The translations under genes and the position numbers were made by a program. A stretch of 64,000 nucleotides of DNA from Paulownia fortunei. Its lineage: Eukaryota > Streptophyta > Magnoliopsida > Lamiales > Paulowniaceae. A model generated the notes under the pieces. That model ran no database searches. It was not told where the DNA came from and saw only the letters and a list, made by a program, of their open reading frames with translations. This document shows positions 22,001 to 35,774 of the stretch, piece after piece. Positions within the stretch are counted from its first letter, which is position 1. Each line of letters begins with the position of its first letter. The stretch is from positions 16,378,673 to 16,442,672 of the forward strand of contig CM033115.1 of assembly GCA_019321725.1 (NCBI GenBank), written 5' to 3'.

Positions 22001-22485
22001 CAGGTCATTTGTATGTGAAAAGTGATGTCTATGGTTTTGGCGTGGTATTATTGGAAATAATAACGGGCCTACGGGTACTCGATCTCAATCGGCCCGGTGG
22101 GCAAACTAATTTGGTGGATTGGGCCAAGCCTTCCCTAACCGACAACAAGAAGTTGAGGAAAATAATCGATCCACGGCTTCTGGGCCAGTACCCTTCAAAG
22201 GCTGCATATGGAACAGCAGAACTTATACTACATTGTCTCGAGCCCGACCCAAAATGTCGGCCCAATATGGAGGAAGTTTTGGTGACTTTGGAACAAATTT
22301 GTTGCATTCAAATGAAGCCCAAGAAATTAAAAGCCGAATCGAATCAAGATCAGCAGCGTGCGAACCATCAACACCAATACCACCACCGGTCTCCCCACCA
22401 CACCCACCACGGAAGTGGCGGAGCTAGAGGCAATGTTGGCGGGCATAGGCAACATAATAATTCAAATGCAGCCCGGAGTTACTGA
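19058..22485 (+). CDS. receptor-like cytoplasmic kinase, class VII (PIX13/CST-like)
   Basis: A probable Ser/Thr kinase that relays signals at the inner face of the plasma membrane. Exons: 19058-19124, 19245-19567, 20881-21016, 21202-21341, 21670-21793, 22004-22485. All introns are GT-AG, the phases agree, and the sum is 1272 nt (423 residues). The start MGNCWPKP has Gly2 and Cys4, fitting N-myristoylation and palmitoylation. A Gly/Pro/Ser-rich linker precedes the RLCK-VII signature [17 protein letters not shown] (65-81). Kinase motifs: GEGGFG (85-90), VAVK with Lys116, alpha-C Glu132, YRDFKASN with Asp212, DFG 230-232, and AAPE ending at Glu259. The insert between Lys94 and Lys116 and the [14 protein letters not shown] block match the PIX13/CST subgroup. 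The tail from about 375 is rich in His, Gln and Asn, which is unusual. The exact orthologue is not certain. Neighbours give no functional hint. Confidence 0.93.
21380..21405. repeat. poly-A run in kinase intron 4
   Basis: A run of 26 A residues just after the donor of intron 4 of the kinase gene. It is likely polymorphic and prone to assembly error. It does not touch an exon. Confidence 0.9.
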
Positions 22486-25400
22486 TGGATTTGGAATCGG
22501 GCTAGCGTAATTCCATGGGGTGTGGATGTGTAAAATATGGGCCCTTGATTTTTATTGGAATTAGGCCCAATTTGGGGAAGCCCATTATGAGTTGTTGATC
22601 TTGTGTTAAAGTAACATGTAGCCCAACACTGTTTTGAGTTTTTTTATTTGCTCCTGTAAATTTAATTATGAATCCAATAGCATGCAGATAGCATTGTTTT
22701 TCGTTATATAGAGACGACAATAAGGCGAGTCTAATTAATGGTCCATTATGTGGATTAGAAGTTATGACTTATGAAATAGATTTTGGGTTTTGATCTTTTT
22801 GAATTTCTTAGTCATAGTGCCTTTTATATAGTTTATCATTAGAAAAATATTATATAATACTTATTTAAATCACTCAATATTCTATTTACAAAAAATATTA
22901 AATTAACTAATCAACAACATCAATTCAACGTATAATTTATAAAATAATAATGGATGGGTGGGTGTGCACTAAAACTACGACAAAGAAACTCAGACAATAT
23001 TTAGATTCGTTTTGGGTGGTTTGAAAGAAGATGTTTTGGGGAATGTATTGGAGGGTGATATATATGAGAATAAAAAAAATGAAAGTAATATTTGCTTTTA
23101 TTTTGAGGAAGATATATATATTTTTAATGGTAAATGACTTTTCTAGTAAGATTTTGTTGATTAGTGGTTTCATATCATTTTTTTTAATGAATTATGTTGT
23201 ATTTTTAATTTTTAAAAAAATGATAATATTTTAAAAGAAAAAAAATTCTTTTGGGGGAATGATTTATTAAATACATTTTTATTCCGTATTTTGTTTTCAA
23301 AATAATATAAATACTTCCACACAGTGAAAACAAACGTAACCTTTGTACTTGCGCATATTACTAGTAATAAAATAATGAATATATGGGTAGGGTAGGGTCA
23401 TAGGCCCGCCATCAAATTATGAGTTTGACTGAATGCCCAGTCACTCTTTATGAACTGAGAAGCATGCGCCAACCGAATTTGTAGTACGTTTGGATTGGAA
23501 CCACATTGAAATTGATTCGGGTAATGCCCATTAAAAGTTCATAATTTTTTTTTACTTTTTTTTTTCATATTTAAGTATTTATACATAATTTATCTATACA
23601 TACGCTTTTTTATTTTAGGGGTTCTCACTGCTAATATTTTTAAAATCGGAACAGACCGATCGATTCAACTAGGAATCGAAGGTCAGTTCGATCCGATTAA
23701 ATCCAAAAATCGATCTGACCAATTTTTATTTTTTTATTTTTAATTTTTATAAAAATTTAAATTTAATATTTTGCTATATTTATTTAATTATTTAAATTTT
23801 GTGATTTGTTATATATTTTTTTATATAGTTATTTATTTATTTTTATATTTAAAATATATTATATTATTATTTAATATAATAAAAAATATATAATTAATTT
23901 TTATTAAATCAATGTAATCGATTGAACCGTTAATTATTAATAAAATTAATTTAATTTTTAATTTAATTATAAAAATATTGCCCTCAACTTCAATGAGTTT
24001 TTCTACAAAATTAGAATTAAATAAAATTTAAAATCTCAAAATCTACTAATGGGCTCGATTGTTCAAAGTCCCACGCCAAGAATTCCCCATTAAAAAAGTA
24101 AGTTATTCTCTCTTCCTCTCTCTCACATACACACACACTTTGCTCTTTTTAATTAAATCTTTTGGTGCGAAGGCCTGCAAATTCCGGCGTTCAGACAGCA
24201 ATCATTAGGACTCAAATCCCATCAAACAAATTTTAACACTCTTTTACCCAAAATTCTTGCCCTTTTCACAGACAGTAATTAATTATAAGATAAGTGTAAT
24301 AATATTTATTTTATAATTAATCATTCTTTTTTGAATTGTGTATTTATTACAAGATAAAATTTGTATGTGCCATATCATTTACTTGCATTCTAGCAAATCT
24401 AATTTAAATTAAGATTTCTATCTTGTACATGTTTTTTTTTTTTCACTTCATCAAACACTAATTAGTTGAACTTCCTTTTTACGAGTATTAAATAAATAAA
24501 TAGAATAAAATAAATAAACTAATTATTTGCACCATGAAGAAAAAAATTTTGTGGACGAGGTAGAAAGATAATGTTATATGCTTGTGGTCGCATATTATTT
24601 ATTTTCGTATTGAAATTGGGGAAGTTATAATTTTAAACTCAAATAAATAATTGTGTTTGTCTTATAATTAATTATTATATTTTGAAGTATAAATTAATCA
24701 TATAATAAATTTTAAGGGTGTGTATTCGATATAATCATAATGAATTGAATTTAAATTTTAACAATTCAAAAATTCGGTACGTTGAATATCGTATCGAATA
24801 TCTAACCGAATTAATTGGTTCGATTTTTATAATTAACGAATTTTTTTTGAAATTTTGATTTGGTATTTCGGTAATCAATTTTTTTTAAAAAATAAAAATT
24901 AAATATTAAAATATAATTATATTTTTTCAGTTTTTATTTTTTATTTGGCAAGTAAGAAAAAATAAAAATAGTATAATAATAGATATCAATATACACATAA
25001 AAGTAAAACATAAAGATATATAAAAATAATAATTTGGTATTCTTTACGGTTTGATAAATCAAAATCAAAATCAATATTGAATTTTTATAAAATTCAAAAT
25101 TAAATACTAAAAAAAAATTAATTCAATTTTGTTACGTATTAAATATTTTATTTTATTTCGCCAATTTATACTATTTGAGATCATGCAATTCAAAATTAAT
25201 ATACAAATGATTAATCATGCTGCACGCTGTGGCGCCGCTGGCTAGGACATTATTCCTTTTTGAAGAATGCTTATGCTCCTTTAATTATGCTATTAATTAA
25301 TTTGCTGACTTTTTTGCAGAGTTAAAAAAAAAAGTTAAAAGAATAATATTAATATACATACTATCAATCAGCTTTGCACTAATCATGATGCCATTATTAT

Positions 25401-26969
25401 TATTCTATCCTGCCTAAGTCTAGCATGAGAAGGATTTAATTTTATCTCTTTTGAATTTGCATTTTACTTAATTAATGAATTTTATGAATTACAATTTTTT
25501 TAATCTATATAAGTATTAATTATTATTTTTCTTTTCTATTGTGACTCATCACATGGATAGTAGGTAAAACACAAGATCAGCACATGTATCACTTTCACCA
25601 TGTAAAATCATGCTTTCTACATTTATTTCAAGCTACCCTAACTTTCTATTACTTTCACTTTTCACTTCATATTTCTGGTCAAATTAATTTTTGAAGAAAG
25701 TTTTATTGTTTAAAGAGGTTCGATATTATTTGTTTTGAGTTTGTGAGTGTCTATTTCAGTGTGGCGGACGAGACATTGCTTAAGTGATAAAGACTGAACC
25801 TAAAAAATTCTATAGTTATGAGATTTTTTTATTGGAATTTTACAAAAATGTAAATATTATCCTAGAGTTAATAGCTTTGCCGTTATATTTAAAATAATTA
25901 TCAGTGTCGTGGTGTATTGAATCTCAATATAATAATATGTTCAGTTGTTTCACTTACACTTTCATTGTGACAAAAACAATTTCAGAAAAGTGACAGAATT
26001 AAAGAAAAAATAGCAATTTACTAACGAGGTTTGTTCCTAAAACTCTACAATATATGAAACTTTGAGTTTAAATTTTACCAAATATATTGATATCATCCTG
26101 ATAATCTTATCCCCCGTCAAGAGGTTAGTGGCCTAGTTACCGTAAAATAAAAATCTATTCAATTATTGAGTTCATACTAGATGTCGGTTTACTCGTAACC
26201 CTTTAATGAGTGGTAATTATTTATTGATGTAGCAAATGCAAACTCTACTGAACTGGTGGAAGGTTTAACATGAGAATTCGCAGCTATTATTATTTAATCT
26301 CCTTTCTTAGTAAGTGAATTAGAATTGAAAATGGGTATTTATTGTAATTTATTAATTATTGATGAATGCATTAAATTAATTATGGATTGGTATTTTGATA
26401 TAATAATGTAATTATTATTTTTTTTTAAAAATATAAGAATAACAATCGAGGAAATTTTCATAATGATGAATGAAGAATCCAATGCATTACTGCAGCTTAT
26501 GTCTAATTTCAATGAATAATTTAATTAAAAATCACATTCTTTTACATTCTCTCAATTAAAATTATTAAATTTGTATCTAATATTCTTGAGAAACTGTTAT
26601 GCTCTAGTTATTGGTAGGCACAAAATAATACTATTAACGTGGGATCTCGTTTTACTATTAGGACACAATATTATTAGTCAAAATGCAGTGAAAATTGTGC
26701 AGACATGGACTTAAAACTTGAAGGAAACTAAATCAAATCACAAGAAAAGCGAAAATCGAAACTTAAAAAAAAATAAAAAATAAAGAAAATGCTACGATTA
26801 GAGTCTTGCTGTATCGCATGTAATGGTCTGAATATGAGTAATTGTGTATCTTTCTTACATAGATGTGTGAAAATTAGATATATTGCACCATATTACGAGA
26901 ATCATCATATCCATCATAAAACTATTTGTCGAAAAATATTTTTCCATTGCTTTTTATTTATATATATAT
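22486..26969. other. kinase 3' flank and AT-rich spacer
   Basis: The first 250 bases are the likely 3' untranslated region of the kinase gene. The rest is very AT-rich with no supported gene. Worn repeat-like blocks occur at about 23640-23980 (GATC/TCGAT-rich, CGGAACAGACCGATCGATTC style) and 24720-25200 (TCGGT/ACCGAA pairs). A less AT-rich patch at 24040-24240, with a CT-rich run then TTTGGTGCGAAGGCC, could be an old promoter or exon, but no frame supports it. Confidence 0.45.
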
Positions 26970-27512
26970 ATATATATCAAGATAAGATTTTTTTTTTAAA
27001 ATAAAGACTTTGTCCCAAAAATATCATCTAAACAACCAATTTTATATGTAATAGTGTGAAATTACGTAAAATATCTATTTGTTTTTTCAACTTTCAAGAA
27101 GATGGAAAAATGGGAGAGTGTTAATTGCAAAATTTGTAAGGACCAGAATTTATAGTGTATATAATGGAAAGCTACTTGTCTGTTTGGTTTAATTTTCAAA
27201 TTCATTTTCAAGGTTGAAAATATCTTTATTAAATTTTCGTATAAAAATGAGAATATGTTTGAATTAATTATGTAAACTATAATGATTTAGAAATAAAAAT
27301 ATACTTATTTTTATTGTGTTATATCTCAAGACAAGATTTTACTTTTTAAAATTAAAAGTTTTCTTAAAAATATATTCTCAACAGCTAATTCTATATATTA
27401 CATAAAATATCTATTTTTTTCAACTTTCATGAAGCTAAGAAAAATGGGACGGAATGTTCATAACAAAATTTGCATGGACCAGAATTCCTTAGTGTCCCCT
27501 AATGGAAAACTG
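26970..27512. repeat. diverged direct duplication, two copies of about 200 bp
   Basis: Copy 1 (about 26970-27173) and copy 2 (about 27317-27512) share the same order of landmarks: CAAGA(T/C)AAGATT, AACA(A/G)C(C/T)AATT, TAAAATATCTATTT, TTTCAACTTTCA(A/T)GAAG, GGACCAGAATT, TAATGGAAA. The offset is about 349 bp at the left and 336 bp at the right. This is an old segmental or repeat-borne duplication with no coding content that I can see. Confidence 0.65.
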
Positions 27513-30500
27513 CATCAACCAGTCAAGCCATGATTCCCTAAATATCCTTAAAATCAGCGAAAAGGGACAAGTGAAAAGAGCCAGATTCAAGCTTTTATAC
27601 CCAGAAAAGAGAAAAAAGAAAGGATCAGAATTAAATTTAGGAGAACAAAAACTAGAAAAGTGAGGAGGCAGCAGTTGAGTTAACTGGGAGTGTGTGATGT
27701 CTTATGGAATTTTGATCACTCCCAATATAATTAATTATCATCATCATTTGCTGGCTGCTGCTTTTGGGCACGGGCACAGTGAATTGGATGCCATCATTAT
27801 TAATAATTGTTAAATTATAATTTTTTTAATTTTATTCAATGAATCATAAATAAATCAAATATGTTGTACTCGATTCATTTAAAAAAATTACCCTAATATC
27901 ATCTGCCGTGGCTAATGGAGTCAAATTCTTTCACTTCTAAACCTAGTTTTCTTTTAGGTGGAAGGTTGAAAAATGTGTATTTTTTCAGTCTCATTTTAAT
28001 TTATTTTATTTTATAACAAATTTTAAATAAAAATAAAAAAGTAAAAATATTAATTATTTACAATATTGCTGTTAAATATAGTGGTCATTAGTTACCGATG
28101 TCATATCTTTATATACTTTTTAAGGGAAATGATAGTTCTAGAAGAAAAAAAATATTTTAGACAATAGAACCTTGGAGCCTTATATTGGAATATCAACCCC
28201 CCCTCAAAAAAAAAAAGAACAATAAGTTTACAATAGAAGAAGTACGGTATAATCCTTATTTTGTCTTTTTTTTTTTTTCACGTCAACATTATATTCATCA
28301 AACAATATTTTTCTTTGATGATCACATTGTGGTGAGCAGTGATGTATATAGCATTAATTTACATCACCAATTTCATTATTACATATATTTGTATGAAAAC
28401 AAGTCCTTAATTAAACTTAATATGAAACATTCATTGTAATGTATTATTTTCATAACAAGGAAGGGGCTTTACTATGATTATTGATTAGTGACTATAATAA
28501 TTTGATGATACAAAAGTATCAGATATGTTTGGTGTTGTTCCCAGCATTTTGGGAAAAATATTTTAGAGAAATATATATTGGGTAATGTGATTAGAGAATG
28601 TGTTAAGATGTGGAGAATGAAAAATTCATTTAGATATTTTATTAGAGGAAAAATAATTTAGTATATTTTGAAATATATTTTGAATTTTAGATGGTTTGTT
28701 AATATTATTTTATTATAGTTAGTATAAAATATTTTTAACTATAAATATTTTGTTAATATTTTTTTTTAGTTGTGGAGTATAATATGGTACATGATTATTT
28801 AAATATTTTAATAAATAATTAATATTTTGGATGAATAAAGATACTATTCTCTAAAATATAAGTAAAAAAAATACATTTTTATCTTGAAAGGAAAAAAATG
28901 AGAATTCAAAAATAAAATTTGTGATTAAATTTTGTACTATCAACATAGCGCCAAAAGTTATACAATCACACCAAATATGATACTTTTCCCCTTTCAATAG
29001 AACATCAAATTTAGTGTAATATATATATATATATATATATATATTCATTCTGCTCTTAAATTTGTTTTACTTTAAATTTAAATTTTATTTGTATCATATG
29101 TTGTATATTTAATTAATTTATAATTTAATTTAATTTATTTAAATCTAATTCAATTATTATTTTACAATAATATTTGTAATAATTAATAAATAATTAATAT
29201 TTACAATAATTAACAAATAATAAGTATGTGATGTGCATTGCAGTATTTTTTCTATTGTAATATTAATTATAATATTTATTTTTATAATATAATAAATAAA
29301 TATAATATTAATTATATGTAATTTTTATTTTGTATAATTAGTAGTAATAAAATATAAGTAATTAAATAATTTTATATATAAATAAATGAATAATAATTAA
29401 ATAATAATAAAAATAAAAATAAAACAATCATTTAATATAATATATTATTAATAAATTTACATCAAATTATATTAAAATATCAAATTTAATATAAAATTTA
29501 CACAAAAGTTGTGGATTGAAGACAGCCTCATATAATAAAACTATATCTCGATGTTGTGATGTGGGCCTTGGTCAAAGTGTAATAACTCAAAAAATGATTT
29601 AAGGGTCCACCTAAGTCAAAATAGAGTGTCAATTTTTCATTATTGACATCATTGGAACTTGCCACCTCACTTTTGTGTCATTTTGTATTTTATTAAAGTT
29701 ACTTTCGAATTATTAAAGTGGAGAAAATATCTAAGCACTTAAAATTTTTGGATATTAATTTTAGAATTTTTTTTGGTACTTAGCCAACATTTAGCTTACT
29801 TAATTAATTATTAATATATATATATACACACACACAATATCAATTACTTACTAATTTCAGATCAATTCAATGTACAATCTCTAGAATAATCAAAATTTTC
29901 CAGATGTACTGAAAACCTTAATTCATTAATTTTTAGTAATTGGTAAATTTTATGTCAGGGGATTTTTAATTTTGAAAACCTACATTTGAAGGTAATTACC
30001 ATATCCATATTCATAATCAAATTTTTTATAAACCTGTATTAAAAATATTCAAATTTAAATTCTTAAATTTAATTATATATCTACTGCACTTGATTTTATA
30101 TATCCTAGTGTTAACATCTTACATATTGATAGAAACTGCTAACATCGTTCTCCGATTATAATCCCACACAAAATAAATATTAAACTCACATTATAAAATA
30201 TGTGGATGTTAACGTAATTATGATATTTTGATTTAAATTTATATAATAAATAAAGAATAGAAATCCATATAGGAGCTCCTAAAAAAATTATTCAGAATCG
30301 TACGATTTTTTTTAAATATACTAAGCATTAAAATATTATTAGTCTATCTGAAATCTCATTAAAATATAAAAAATATTCAAAAATTCGCATGGTTTTCATC
30401 TCAATTCGATTCGACTTAATATTGAGTTCGTATCGATCCGAACTCCCAATCATCGATAAAGTTAATCAATGAGACGTATCAATCAATCTAATCATGAAAT

Positions 30501-33500
30501 CTAAACCCTAGCCTATACGATTTATGAGAATCGATTAGTATAAATATCCGGTGCACATATCTCATAAGATAATTTTTGTATCATACACTCACTTCGCTTA
30601 CTAGTTCTTTTTTACATCAAAACCTGACTAACTTAAATATTAGAGAATTTGAGTTGGAAACCACTCTAACGAACCTAATATGTTCTATTTTAAGTATTCT
30701 CAAATTCAAATATTTGATCTCAAATTATCTCAGATCCAAATTCAAATATATTGATTTTACTTTTAAATCAAATTCCAAGGCAATTCTCTCATCTTTTCAC
30801 CTTTATTACATGGCAGAAAGGGCAAAAACAAAAAAAAAAGGACAGAATATTTTAGCTGATCGACTTTATTTATAGACTGTAGAAAATTGAAAAAAAGAAC
30901 AAAAAGGGAATTATTTATTTCTCCCTTTTGTTGGATGATGGAGACGGCGTGGCTAAAAGTGTGATGAATGGTGATGATAACATCCTCAGTTTAATGGAAC
31001 TATCATCACGCCAATTCATGTTTTGGTACTCTCACTCTCAGCCGCGTGCGGATTGCTTGCTGTAACGGTCTGCTGGCGAGTTGAGGTGTCGAGACTTTAA
31101 GATATTTAGTTGAGGGAACAAGTTCGTATCACTATAAATCTTTTTCTTGATAAAAAATATAGGTCCAATAAATTTTATTAGGATTGAGCGACAAATTTTG
31201 ACATTAGAAGTAACAGTGTTTTAAATTCTAAATTTCAACATTAATTTAAATAAAATATTTTTAATAGCAACTTGATCCGGTGCACCATTTTACTCTATAG
31301 TATTTTGCCAATACAGAAATAACAAATCGTAAACTTTTTCTTTTTTTTTTTTAATTTTAATTATTTGGTAAAGTGATTGTCCTTAGATTGAGTGTTTGGC
31401 ATGGATCAATTCTAATTTATTAGTTTCAAAAAGTGAGTTCGATAAATATCGATAATTTTTTTTTTACTTAAAACAAAAATAAGGAATTCGAAATCATTGT
31501 GTTCCAAACAAAATCTTGTTCTCTATAAATTATATTAATTTTTCTGTCACATGAGACTGTTTTCCATGCCAAATCCAGTCATTCGGACTTCATAGACCAT
31601 TTTTGTATTTTTTGAATTTTTGGATGAATTTCATATATTTTACTTTGTTGTAATTATTGTTGGGTCTCAAATTTTAACCGTGGCTTAGTTAAATGAGATA
31701 TTTTGGGGAATAAATTTTGTAACTTTTCAAGTCCATCCTTTTTGGCTCTATTTTTGACCTAAGGCTTTATAGTTGTGTTGGAAGTTTACTTGTTTCTATT
31801 CGATCAACTAATGTCACGCAAGTGTCACACAAGTGCTGTTATTGTTAAATGTCGACAAACATACAGAAAAATTCAAATTAAGACACAAGTTAATGCACAA
31901 ACCATGTGATGCAACATGTGACGCTAGAAACTTAGGTATGCTGATTTCATAAGTTGAAAAAAATTGAAAATCAAAATAAGAGGACTTATAATTTGGATCC
32001 ACATCTAGAATATAGAATATGATGGGGGAATTAAACTTCAAGAGACTTAACATGTGTATGAATGTATGGTGTCCCAATGTCACACTCATCATCATTGATG
32101 CCACTTTCAATCTTCCCAACTATCTCCTTGTCCACATTGTAATTACAAAAAGAAAATAAAAATAAAAATAAAAATGCCCACATTTCTCTTTATGTTATTT
32201 TCTACTTTTTTGAATCATGGTTTCAATCTTCTTTGTTATAACTATACAACAACAATTTGTTATCAACTATTGGAACCTACCTTCCACTATGGATTACCAT
32301 AAGGATAATCAATTTTTTCCTTAATCTCACTCGATTTTTCTTTTGCCCCTTATCTTTGGGTGCAAAATGCTTTTCAATTGTTGAAATTAGTGGGCAATAG
32401 GAAAGTCCCACTCTAACCAAGCAACCATTAACTGGTGGGGTGGGTAGGGATGGATGAATCTAACTAGAAACTCATCCAAATGTTTTTCCAACAATGATTG
32501 TCCCAAGTTATAATCTTAGGTTTTGATTAGCTTCATTATACTCTCAAAAGTTTTTTGTGCATTGACCAAATGCCAAGTGCCTATGTCCCATAATCCCATT
32601 TCTAGTGACAATGGGCTTACTCAAATCAAATAATCAAGCACTTAATGCAAAACTAGGTGTGAGCTTGGATCAAATTTTATATAATAACAATTATATGAGA
32701 TTTCACTAACATATTACATCAAATTATGAAGTTTTTTTTGGAACGAAAAATCTAGTAATTTAAATATGAAATCTTTAATACAGAAAAAATCCTACTTCAA
32801 TCGTCATTCAACACGATACGTATATGAATTATTAGTATTTATACAATACAAGGGGGAAAAGAACACAATGAGGTGGTACTATAGATCTTTTTCTTGAATT
32901 TGCCATTATTTGTTGGACAAACAATATGGAAGTAGCTATTTTACATGAACAGGAAACCAACAATTAAGAAAGCCAATAGCATCTTTGCCAATACTATTAA
33001 AAAAAAAAATATTGTTCCAAAATTGTAGAATATGAGTTTTGGATTTACATGATATACTCTGACGTAAATTGAAATACCTAAATTATAAAAAAATAAAATT
33101 ACTTTAGTAGAAAAGAGGCCCAACTCATTCATGTCCATTATCTAATTCTCTTTTTTGGGCACAATCTTTTATCTTCACAAATTTAATTGGTGATGGTCCT
33201 GTACAATTAAATCCACACTCAATTCAAATCTATTTTTTTATCTCATTCATGAACTTATACTATCTATTTTGTATAAAAATAAATAAAAATACTATGTTAG
33301 AACTAATATTCTTACGTTGTGTGCACTATCATGTAAATTATGAGGCTTCGTCATTTTTCTCTTCTCTAATTTTGACAAGACATTATTATAATTAAATCCA
33401 TGAATATATTTAGTATTTAAGAACTAGTTGATGTGTTTCGAATAAATTTATATTAAAGTTTGTTTATGCATAGATAGAGTGTCGTCTAAACAAGTCATAT

Positions 33501-35364
33501 CTTTATGTAAGAATGAAAGTCTAAAATTAATCCATTTTTTACCAAGAAGAGAGACTAAATCGACTCATCACATTCGGCAAAAAAAGACAAATTAATAGTA
33601 TAAAAACTAGATATACTCTGGAACATGATTTTTAATTCATTTAAATGTAATGCATCAACAATCGAAAACAAAACAAGATAAAAAATAAAATTTATTTAGT
33701 ATAGAAAAACAAAAATAACACAAATCAAGAAGCAACATTTGTAATTCCAAAGAAGAAGCAATCAACAATTTTTTGAAAATAATCCATGAAAGCAACTAAA
33801 TCTTCAATAGGGTACATAGTTGGACATATTATGAAAATAAAATGTTCACTTCCAATTATGAAGTCTTATCTTGTCCTTCAATTCCCTCCTCACGTTGAAA
33901 AACAAATCAAATTATTTGATATTCGACTTAAAATTGATATTTAAAAACTCATTTGAATTTGGTTTATTAACTTAATAAATAAGCTTGAACATTTTTTTTC
34001 TGTTCAATAAAATTTGAAATTCGTCTCGATTTCGACTCAATTAGTGAAAAAATAAAAAAAATATATAAAAGAATTAAACTACTCGATTTCAATTCATATT
34101 CGATTAAAACTCGTTCAAACTCGACTCGATTAACAATCAAATTAATTTCAAATTTAAATTTTAAACATCGATAAAAAATCAAACAAGATTGAACTGTAAT
34201 AGTTCGGTTCAACTTAATTCATTTACATCGCTACTTACAGTTGGAGCATTTTCCACCGCTGGAGTATTGTCTATCACTATCACCTAACCAATTAGTTCCA
34301 CTACTATCGTCTAACCAATTAGTTCCACTCCTCTTACGTCATATGGAGAACTATGGAGTAACATGCTATATAGGATTTGGTGACATCGATATTATCTCAT
34401 CAATTCACAATTCAAGAATAAAGAAATCCATTTATATCTCCCACCCATTTATTCTATGCAACAATTTATATATTTTGTAATATCAGTTGAAACATTTGTG
34501 TAGAATATGTCTGCAATAAAAGTAATAACATCAATAATATCAAAATAACCATTCAACATATACCATTTGATGGAATTTAAAACTAAGTAACATTTAAACA
34601 AGGGATTTGAATTTGAAAAAGAGATTTAGAGTTAATAATTTCAGACGACTCTAATATTTGGTGAAAATAAAATTAACCAGTAATGAAAAAATTATCTCAA
34701 AGTGAATGCTAAAGAATTCATTATAACTTAAAATCAATAAGTAATTAAGAAAATGGAAGCTGCTTGATAGGAAATGATTGGATGAAGTTATCCATCTTCT
34801 CGACCTATTTGATGCCTAACATCACAAGGTGCACTAAAATTACTCAAAGAAGTCCAAGAAAGATGGTTTATTCCAATAGGTTCAATGGCCTCGTATGATC
34901 CACGAACCACCCAACATTAAATAATAATTCTTTAATAAAAATTTATAAATATTTTGTTCTATCACTTTTCTAAGTTACATAATTATTTACATTGTTGTAA
35001 CTTTCAATATTTTTCTTTCAAATTCTATGTGGTTCTGTTTTGAAGCTTGAAATTCTAGTGATTTTAATGATTTTTTGTGATGAAAATAAATAATCATCTA
35101 ATAGAATACATTCAATCTGAAATTTTGATTATCGAGATAATATCTCATCATTATCCTAAAGAAAAATATCAAATCATTAGTTAAGCCATTAACTAAATCA
35201 AAATCTCATGAACAAATAAATTAAAAAATCCAACATTAAAACATCAAGAATTTGAAAATTTTCTAAAATGGATTATTTTAAATTTTCAAACCAATCCTTA
35301 TCAATAGTAATGCAATCATGCTTTGCTTTGATTATGCAAATAGAGAGATGAGAATGGGTGCAAC
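27513..35364. other. AT-rich spacer, no gene supported
   Basis: Nearly 8 kb without a credible gene. It holds a (TA)n run at 29018-29044, a weak inverted repeat at about 27665-27780, long A/T-only stretches near 29050-29460, and TCGA-rich degenerate blocks at 30340-30440 and 33900-34230. The short open frames here are scattered in all phases and have no family features. The final 400 bases probably include distal promoter sequence of the NPC1 gene. Confidence 0.5.
29018..29044. repeat. (TA)n microsatellite
   Basis: About 13 TA units in AT-rich spacer. It is likely length-polymorphic. Confidence 0.9.
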
Positions 35365-35514
35365 ATGTATTCATTATCTGGCCGACAAAACACAAAAGGA
35401 CCGAATGCAAGGGGATTTTCGTCCAAACACGAACATATAAAAATACTCGTGTTTTCTTTCCTTAAAACTCGACGTCAGCTCCCACACCCGCTCTCCCACT
35501 CTGTTTCTCATCTT

Positions 35515-35565
<51 letters not shown>

Positions 35566-35774
35566 GTATATGTGTATATATATCTGCTTATATATTATAC
35601 ATATACACTCTGTATAACTGCATGGTATACCACCTTACAGTATAAACTCACTTTTGCATTGACTCTAAATTTTCAACTCTCCCTCACCATCATTCCATTT
35701 ATATATGTATATATATATATATATATATATACTGATTGCGGCTTCAGCTTTTGATTGAAGGTCCATTGTCTGCA
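35365..35774 (+). promoter_or_regulatory. NPC1 promoter/leader region with AC and TA microsatellites
   Basis: Just before the NPC1 start there is a CGACGTCAG motif (about 35470), an ACGT-core element, then a CT-rich stretch, an (AC)n run (35518-35554) running into (TA)n (to about 35582), and a second (TA)n run (35699-35732) only 43 bases before the ATG at 35775. One of these TA blocks may supply the TATA function. The transcription start is not visible in the sequence. An open frame spanning the repeats (35365-35754) is probably not translated. Confidence 0.4.
35518..35732. repeat. compound (AC)n(TA)n and second (TA)n microsatellites
   Basis: (AC)n at 35518-35554 merges into (TA)n, and a separate (TA)n lies at 35699-35732. 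Both are within 260 bases of the NPC1 start codon, so length changes could alter promoter or leader structure. Confidence 0.85.

Noticed and set aside
31814..32119. A 101-codon minus-strand frame in the long spacer
   Set aside because: No recognisable domain, AT-driven composition and no neighbouring exons.
35365..35754. A 129-codon frame ending just before the NPC1 start
   Set aside because: Most of it translates the (AC)n and (TA)n repeats. There is no family resemblance, and the transcription start is unknown.
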